From contig JALDNG010000041.1 in the NCBI GenBank assembly GCA_024349245.1, positions 8,609,001-8,673,000 on the forward strand: a DNA stretch of 64,000 bases, in the 5' to 3' direction. This DNA is from Neodontobutis hainanensis (lineage: Eukaryota; Chordata; Actinopteri; Gobiiformes; Odontobutidae). Both the position numbers and the translations under genes were made by a program. Below the pieces are notes generated by a model. That model was not told the origin of the DNA, ran no database searches, and saw only the letters and a list, made by a program, of their open reading frames with translations. Below are positions 56,873-64,000 of this stretch, piece by piece. The number at the start of each line of letters is the position of its first letter. The first letter of the stretch is position 1.

Positions 56873-59800
56873 AAATCTCAGATTGTGGTGGAGGGGGTAA
56901 AAATGTGATACTGCAGCATTTTAGGGTAGTTAGACTTTAAGTGATTATTTTCTTTGTTTAAATAATCCAATAGCAACACAAGACATTGCTTCAGAAACAA
57001 TTGCTTAAGAGGAGAACTAATTATGCAAATATTTTTTAAAGTTGAAGCTCAAATCTTTGGTCAGATATGTGCTCTTACACTAACGTAACACCATTTGTAC
57101 AAGTGTCTTGTTCCTTTAGCTGTAGATATCAGCTTCAGTTTAACTTACTAATATACACAATAGCATAAAAAATACAGCATTTTTTTGGTAAATCTTTGAG
57201 GCAGAGCAAATCTGATGTGACTAAATACCCTATGCCTTTATTAAATAATTGAAACTATTCAAACAGAACACAGCGCCATTTAATGTTACTTAATTAAAAT
57301 GTCCTTAATACTGTGCTTATAAACAGAGCTCGGTACAACTTAGACTAGAAAAATTGCATTCTTGATTATTAAGTTTATCTCTGTCGGCTTCCCATGCTTC
57401 TCCTTTGCTCTGTATTGCTTAATGCAATGCCTTAAAAAATTGACCAAGTGCATATCTTTTACAATGCAGCACAGAGCCACTTGAAGTAGCACTCTCATAG
57501 TGACCCCTATCAGCTGAAGAGGATGGAATGCTGAGTAATGCAACCCTAAGTGCATATTACAAATTTGCCTAATAAAATAAGTATTTTTCAATGAGTTTGA
57601 TACATACAAGTTCAATCATTATCTCTATAATCAATTCATACACAACTTTCACAAATCAAAATGTTGTCTTTGTAGTTACTGGAGGAAAATTGTGCTCAGT
57701 ATATAAAGGCTTTTATTTCTTAATAAGTATTTTATCAATATTAGTTACATTGGTCTTTAGCTATGTGTTTGCACATACCTAAAGCAATTGTTATTAAAAA
57801 AAACGCAATTTTTTTATTAAAAGGAACATTCAAGACTATTTTAAGACTACATAATTGAAGGGATTCGAAGACAATGCAGTGGGTTCACTTTATAATGAAA
57901 AGTATTTTCTTTATCCCGAAGGTTCTTCCTGCCTTGGCACATTGCTGACACTGCTCTGTATCACTGTAACCATTCCAGGCCATGCATTTATTTTAAACAG
58001 CCACTATATGGTGCAACACCTGCCAACGCAACAACCTCCAACGACTGTCCAATGATGTACTTTTTCAAGACAAAATTTTCTCCCTAAAAGGCTCATTTAC
58101 CGACAGACCTAAATGAACAAACTAGCTTGTTAAGAGCACAAATGCTTTGATCCATGACAAGAAACTGTGTCTGTGCTATTCATCTTTATTGAGCTCAGTT
58201 GCATCATATTTTGCAATGTCCCACACATGGTTGGTACTTAGCTAAAAGCGTCTCTTCTGCCACACAGTTGTCTGCCAGACACTTTCTTGTGACAGTGAGC
58301 GGTGGTCCCCAGTGACTTCCTATCCGCTGATGTGTTTGCTGTGAGGATCATGAGTAACGGCGCTCAATTTCCATGTTTTGACATAAGAGGGGACATTTGA
58401 TAAATAGTTGGAGGACCCGAGCACATAAATGAGGCATAAATAATGCATAAATTAAGTGCCATTTTATGGAGAGATGTCAGTGCATTTCTCCAATAACGGA
58501 AAGATTAATGACCTGGCTGTGCAGGGAAATACTGCATAGGACAGCGCAGAAAGATCAAGGGATGAGACTGTTTTCAATCAATACAGCCAGGTATTTGCAG
58601 AGGCTGGATGAGTGACGCAAGAAAAGTAAACTGCAGCTCAAGTTTATGTTAGAGAGAAGCTTTAAGTTAGCAGTGTTGTAGCCTGGCAAGACATCCCAAT
58701 ACTTTTTGATTCAAATAATTAGCCAGGTCTCCGTGGATTCACGTTGGATTCTGGAGGATCGAATCAACAAATGGAACGCAGTGTCACTGGACGCAATGAG
58801 ATAGACCAAGGACCAATCTGAGAAACGAAGCATCTCATAGTTTTTGATAAATAAAAATGTTTTTTTTTTCACAAAGATTTCTACCGTTTCGAAATGTCTT
58901 TAAAGATTCCAGTAGTGTTCCATTTTTAAGAACACCTTTTGAAGGTTTTGACGTTTAGCGTTTGGTTTTGTTTCTGTCTCGGACATAGAAGATTCAGTCA
59001 TTTAAACCAAGACCAATCGAAAACCATATGATTTATTTATAGCTAAATTAGTATCAGGTATTTTTTGTTGGTGAGTGTTTCTGAAATTAGGTGCAAGTGC
59101 TAACACAACTAAACATTAAATAAAATTGTCCACTGTGTTCAAGATTTTCTCCCATTAATACACTGTATTTTCTGTGCTGGAACTATTATTATAAAACATT
59201 ACTAGGGTTTTGCAAGAATATTAAATAAAACCTTGTTGACCTTGAACCAGATATTCATCGACCTACAGGAGCTTTAACTGTTATCCTGCTTTTGTCCATG
59301 GCCCTAACGTTTCTCGGCTCAAGGTGTCTCTGTGACGTTTCTGATGCCAATTATCCAAGTCAACAGGTTACACCCAGGATTGTCCAGTGTCGACGTGTCA
59401 CCTTCTCACATAGGTTGCCACTTGTCAGTATCACCTACCTGCGGTTCAGTATCATTTCCTCTGCGACATGTAAATGCATGTTGGTGTGGCTCTGAAGGTT
59501 CCTGGTAGTGTCAGTCATGCTAATGCCGGCCGACAGCTGTGTGTGAGTGTTTTGTAGCCGCTTCCTGTAAGCCGGGGCATGCAGACATCGGCAGCTGTCC
59601 ACTTTGCTCTCTGTTCCCGGAGCTTAGAGGAGACCTGACACTGTGTCTCCATGACACAGAAACCTCTTGTACCCATGCAGAGCACTGTTCAAAATAAAGC
59701 TGCGAAAAAGGGTCTGACTTTGCAGATGCAAGATGCAGATGCCAGGTGCCAAAACACCACTGTACAGTAATGTTTAGGAATCCAGGCTTGTTTAATTTGC

Positions 59801-60889
59801 CTACCTCCCAAATGTGCATTTTGCTATTCTTTTGTAATAGCAAGTAAATGTGCAGTCTAGTTTCAATTTGATATAAGACCTTGAAGAGACCTTGATTGGA
59901 ATAAAAATACTACCCATCACCGTAAAGATAATTGATGTGGTTGCTGATAGTTGGTTGCCATGAGCTATCCCTCAAAAAACACTCAATGAAAAGAGCATAA
60001 AAAGGGTTAATGTTTAGTTAAAAGGGTCAGCTGACTCTTGGGCTCCCTCCCCTTGCCAAAAAGATGAACCAGACCATGCTTTTCAATGCAGACATTGCAT
60101 TTACACATACCTAAATTACAGGTTGCCAAATTAAAAAATTGGGAAAAAACACTATTTGACAGACTAAATAACACAGACTTGAGGGATTTGGCCATAAACC
60201 AGCAATCACTGCTGCAGCACTTTAAAGTATTAGTCCCATGTTTAACAGGGATTATTAATTAACGTGTCTAATCTCTTGGCCCAGACCGGATAAACAGCAG
60301 AAAATGGAAAGTAAAAGTGTGGCGATTTAATGAATGTACGGATGAATATATTTTTCTATGTATTGATATACAGCATGAAACAATCTAACACACAAAAGCC
60401 AGTCCTATGAGGTTGTGCAGTCTCCCCTTAAATCTCTGATCTAATGTTCACCGTGGCATAACTGATGACTGATGTAATTGACATTGCATAACTAATCTTA
60501 CATATTCCACAGAGGCTGATGATAGTCCCCTGCTGATGAGCTAAAGACTTTAGAAAGTCTCAATGCTTGAAAAGGTGACCCGAGGCTCTTTTAATCTAAA
60601 ATGGGGGAATGACACTTAAAATTCATGGGGACAATCTCTGTAGTGTCGTTCATTTGGGCTCTTCTGTAATTGACCAAAGAGAGAGGAGGCGGCGGCAAAT
60701 TGAAAATAATTGGTGGTGATTACAGCAACACCTGTAATTATCAATAAAAGTAGGTCAAGGGCGGGATTCTTTGTTGTAAACTTCAGGGGTGCACTCTTTA
60801 CTTAGTTAACTTCTCCTCAATAAACACTGTACAAAATGATGGTGCTATAAGACAGTATTTTGTGAGGAAACTTTTACGAAGAACATTAT
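56873..60889. other. Unique stretch with candidate conserved elements
   Basis: No repeat or exon was recognised in 4 kb. About 58300-58640 (including GAGGCATAAATAATGCATAA) and 60600-60770 (TCTTCTGTAATTGACCAAAG, AAAATAATTGGTGGTGATTA) have the look of conserved non-coding elements: mixed composition, repeated AT homeodomain-like cores and no frame. Conservation is not demonstrated. The minus frame at 59843-59520 (107 codons) has no domain. Confidence 0.35.
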
Positions 60890-61085
60890 AATATTTACAT
60901 TTATTCATTTAGCTGATCCTTTTATCCAAAGCGACTTACATTGTTCTACAGTAATTACCAGTATTACAGCCACTCGAGGTAAGCTGGGTTAAGTGTCTTG
61001 CCCAAGGACACAATGACAGTGTGAACTGTGGGCAGAGTGGGAATCGAACCGCCTACCTTCAGGTTGGACGACTGGACGACAATAG
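60890..61085 (-). mobile_element. SINE with L2-type tail (minus)
   Basis: On the minus strand the head carries GGCGGTTCGATTCCCACTCT (box B-like) near 61050. The body has CATTGTGTCCTTGGGCAAGA, and the tail is TGTAAGTCGCTTTGGATAAA followed by AGGATCAGCTAAATGAATAAA. This tail is shared by many fish SINEs and their partner L2-clade LINEs, which supply reverse transcriptase in trans. The copy looks fairly complete but is diverged. Confidence 0.75.
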
Positions 61086-61095
61086 CACTACAGTC

Positions 61096-61330
61096 ATTGG
61101 GGGCACAGCGGCTCAAGTAGTAGACTGCTTGTCCTAAAACCGGAAGGTTGGTGGTTTGATCCCCACTCCCCCCAGTTCATACTGTCGTTATGTCCTTGGG
61201 CAAGGCACTTAACCCACCGTGCCTCCATTGTCTGTGGCACTTGTGTATAAATGTGTGTGAATGGAAGCTTGAAGTAAAGCACTTTGAGTGCCTAGTGGGT
61301 GGAAAAGCACTTTATAAAATCCATGCCATT
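61096..61330 (+). mobile_element. SINE-like repeat, second family
   Basis: GCACAGCGGCTCAAGTAGTA resembles box A, and GGTGGTTTGATCCCC resembles box B. The body has TATGTCCTTGGGCAAGGCAC and CCCACCGTGCCTCCATTG. The 3' end is AAAGCACTTTGAGTGCC followed by AAGCACTTTATAAAATCCAT, a LINE-like tail. Its head and body are homologous to the oppositely oriented SINE immediately to the left. Confidence 0.75.
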
Positions 61331-61989
61331 TGCCTTTTCTGGGTGATGCTATCAGACTATTATGACCAATCAGCAGCCACAATTTGTCTTGTTCTCCATT
61401 CCGGCTCTTGGAAGAGAATAATATCTGAATCAATCTTTGCAATTGCAGTCTTAAACTATTAATACATGTCCCACTGTACCACTGGAGTTGGCCACAGCCT
61501 GATGCATGTCACACTGTGTGATTGCATTTGCCGAGTGCGTCATAGGTAATGATTCAACTACTGTTCAAACTAGGCAGCGTCAGTGAGTGTCAACTTGAGT
61601 GACAATCATTTGGTTGGAGAAAAAAAGACAGCAAGAAAAGAACAATAAAGTTTGACAGCTGGCTTTCAATGTTCCACAAAGAGCTCAGAGTAAATTCTGT
61701 GTAATTTTTATTTTTTTACATATACAAGATTTTTGTACGACTCAATGTCACAAAAACAACTGTCTCAAAGGGCTTAACTGACTGCACCAAGACAACATTC
61801 CCTGTCCTTAGACCCTCCATACTGGTAAGGAAAAGCTCCCCCCCAAAAAACAGCTGTGTCAAAAGAGAAATCTTAGGGAGACCCACAGAAGTATATTTAC
61901 AGAACCATTAATTATATACACTGAGTTGAGTCCAGCCAGGAATGTGCTGTAATGCAGTCATTTAGCTAACTGCTAATTCTGACATTATT
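61331..61989. other. Unique non-coding stretch
   Basis: No feature recognised apart from an A-run near 61620 and a T-run near 61712. Confidence 0.5.
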
Positions 61990-61999
61990 TATATATATA

Positions 62000-62073
<74 letters not shown>
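61990..62073. repeat. (AT)n-(GT)n compound microsatellite
   Basis: A short AT run leads into a GT run of about 36 units that ends directly at a perfect hairpin. Confidence 0.95.
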
Positions 62074-62077
<4 letters not shown>

Positions 62078-62107
62078 AGTTGTTTAATTTTGCTTAAACA
62101 ACTGTAA
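62074..62107. repeat. Perfect 14-bp inverted repeat
   Basis: TTACAGTTGTTTAA, a 6-base spacer TTTTGC, then TTAAACAACTGTAA. It abuts the GT microsatellite. Confidence 0.95.
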
Positions 62108-62569
62108 AACTAGACCAATTTTTCCACGGCGTAGTCATTTGTCAGCGATGTTTTGCAGCCTGACTCCCATCATTATTTTGTCTCAATCAGCCATGTGCCA
62201 TTTATTCTCCAAACTCCAAACTGCGTCCGTGTGCTTAAACACTAGTCAAGTTCTTTTCACAATAAGGCAAACAACTGTGGAGCACAAGAATAATAAAAAT
62301 AAATATAACACAAATGTGGTTTCTTTTTACCGTAGTTGGCACTGCACTCATGTCATCCCATTTATTCTTCAGTTTTTTACAGTTTGTCTGTTACTACTTC
62401 TTGTTGTAGGACAAAGAGTAGGGATGCACCAATATGAACATTCTAGGCCAATACTGATGTTAAATTAACATATTTGCCAAAACCTTTCTTTTGGAAACAA
62501 AAAAATTGTAATAAAACAGCGCAGGTTTTCTGTAGATTTGTATTGTTGGTTACAACTATTGCCAACATA
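62108..62569. other. Unique non-coding stretch
   Basis: The 109-codon frame at 62139-62468 has no domain or splice support and is probably chance. Confidence 0.45.
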
Positions 62570-62842
62570 TCTCCACTTTCTCTGGAGCGTAACTGCTAAA
62601 GCTTCACTCGGTGGGTCAAGTTTTTGCTTTTCCCAGTTCATACTGTCATTGCCTCTTGGGCACTACACCCACTTTGCCTCCAGTGTCACAGCTCTGGTGT
62701 TTGAATGTGTGGGAATGTTCGGTGGCTGCGATGTCTTCTACACCACCAGTGTGTGACTGTAGAGTGAATGAAAAATGGTCTGTGAGTGCTTTGAGTCCCT
62801 TGGGAGAAAAGTGTGATATAAATCTAATCCATTATCATTAAA
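62570..62842 (+). mobile_element. SINE-like repeat, second family (degenerate)
   Basis: GGTGGGTCAAGTTTTTGCTT stands where the box B region should be. It is followed by CCCAGTTCATACTGTCATTG, CCCACTTTGCCTCCAGTGTC, GAGTGCTTTGAGTCCCTTGG and a GTGATATAAATCTAATCCAT tail. The box B and CCTTGGGCAAG blocks are damaged. Frames at 62538-62841 run through it and are not genes. Confidence 0.7.
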
Positions 62843-64000
62843 CCATGTTTCTTGCTGATAAAAAAAATGCTGCCTATTATAATCCACTTACTGATAGGTA
62901 CTATAGTAACCAAATAATCAATGTTATTCTCTAAACCCGTCAGTCATAATAATTTAATGGCTGTAAATTGTATGTTTCCATCTATATTGACATTTTTAGG
63001 CGTTTAGGTACAAAACCTTTTTCTTTTACCAACTTTCCATAACTCAGAACTGACATTTAAGTTTCTCCTTCAAGAACCGCTGTCTGCCATTAAAAGGTTC
63101 AGTATTGTACAGCAACATGAGCCAAACTGCAGAGAATGAAGTGGTCACTTAAGGACCTGACATTGCGGCAAAGGCCATTCTCCTCCATTAGGCAGAGTGA
63201 CAGCTGCTTTTTGCACCCGGATGACAGTGTCAGATTTGTGAGTGAGAAATATGGCACTTTGATTTTTTATGTCAATCAGCTGCGTAAAGTCCTCTACATC
63301 TTTCCAGAGGCATGTCATTCCAAGCCAAGAAACTGGCCGATGTCCTCTGCCCCTGACCACTTGCGTCCACAGCAGTCAGTTAACAAATTTGATTTATGTT
63401 TGACAATACATAGATAGAACGCTTGTATATGTGAAAAATTACTTAGGGTCCGCTTTATATAGTATTTTGGTGATTAATGAGATGTTAAAAAAATATATAA
63501 TTATGAGTGAGGTTATCAGATACTCTGTCTAGGTCTGCTGTTAAACACCATCGGGCAATATGCAGTTAACTTTTTTTTGTATAAAGGAGATCAGGAAACA
63601 AGCAGATTATATATTTGGTATTAATAATCTTAATAGTCTTTATACGTCATTATATATATTTTACAGCAACATACCTACAGCATAGAACATGTTGCCTGGA
63701 CACCTTCTACACTATAAAGAAATATGGCGCATTGATTTGTTATGTTATTCAGTGGCATAAAACCCTTCCCATCGTTACAGTCAACACTTATGGTAAATTT
63801 CTGTACTTGGCTGGAAGACCAGAGAGCTCCAAAGTGAATTGCTACGCCATAAAATCCTATTTTTTACCGATCACAACAGGAGTGAACAGTGTGCCTTGTG
63901 AGACAAACTCAGGTTGGGATACAGACGTCCTTGTCTTTTGTATGACCATCCACTTACCCCGACCTGCCTCCTTTAAATTAAGGGGAGGAAACTGAAAATG
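62843..64000. other. Non-coding stretch with an internally repeated segment
   Basis: Two frames (63136-63417 and 63615-63995) share a diverged segment. AAATATGGCACTTTGATTTT (from about 63247) and AAATATGGCGCATTGATTTG (from about 63720) continue in parallel and in the same frame (KYGTLIFYV against KYGALICYV). No family was recognised. The second frame is cut by, or ends near, the window edge. Confidence 0.4.

Noticed and set aside
1..64000. CRISPR arrays, operons or phage modules
   Set aside because: Direct repeats present are SINEs, microsatellites or the 4.6-kb duplication. There are no regularly spaced short repeats with unique spacers and no compact gene clusters.

Overview
This window looks like non-coding nuclear DNA of a bony fish, probably a teleost. 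It is AT-rich, full of dinucleotide microsatellites (AT, AC, GT), and carries decayed copies of repeat types typical of fish genomes: LINE 3' ends, tRNA-headed SINEs, Penelope-like elements and short hAT-type DNA transposons. There is no bacterial-style gene layout. I found no complete protein-coding gene, rRNA, functional tRNA or CRISPR array. Almost every open frame is short and either lies in a repeat or has no recognisable content. The window may be a gene desert or part of a very large intron. Family names for repeats come from recognising motifs by eye, and no database search was run.

Layout. 1-6.5 kb: mostly unique DNA with a LINE 3' fragment (1.1 kb), a possible second LINE tail (2.9 kb) and simple repeats. 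6.5-7.0 kb: a Penelope-type terminal remnant, a perfect hairpin and a large AT/T-rich tandem array. 7-20 kb: mainly unique DNA, with a LINE reverse-transcriptase fragment (10.2 kb), a GIY-YIG-like Penelope endonuclease scrap (15.8 kb) and a minus-strand LINE 3' end (18.7-19.3 kb). 20.5-22.2 kb: a decayed Penelope-like element on the minus strand with a clear reverse-transcriptase segment and a degenerate hammerhead-like terminal motif. 23.5-33.0 kb: a hAT-like remnant with a BED-finger trace, then a direct tandem duplication of 4.6 kb (23814-28416 and 28417-33029). 33-50 kb: hAT-like scraps, LINE pieces (one apparently 5'-inverted), an AC microsatellite, an LTR-like repeat and a transposon-like remnant. 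50-64 kb: a hAT-type element (50.9 kb), an intact-ended 621-bp MITE with an 8-bp target duplication (53.6 kb), one possible minus-strand exon (56.4 kb), a head-to-head SINE pair (61 kb) and a GT microsatellite beside a 14-bp perfect hairpin (62 kb).

The most notable point is the tandem duplication. Its copies differ at only about a dozen places, nearly all indels in homopolymers or at CpG. The breakpoints share a 5-bp microhomology, and the unit carries a pair of CTCF-like motifs. It is either a very recent event or an assembly artefact. I saw no convincing new molecular system; the rest is transposon archaeology and candidate regulatory DNA.
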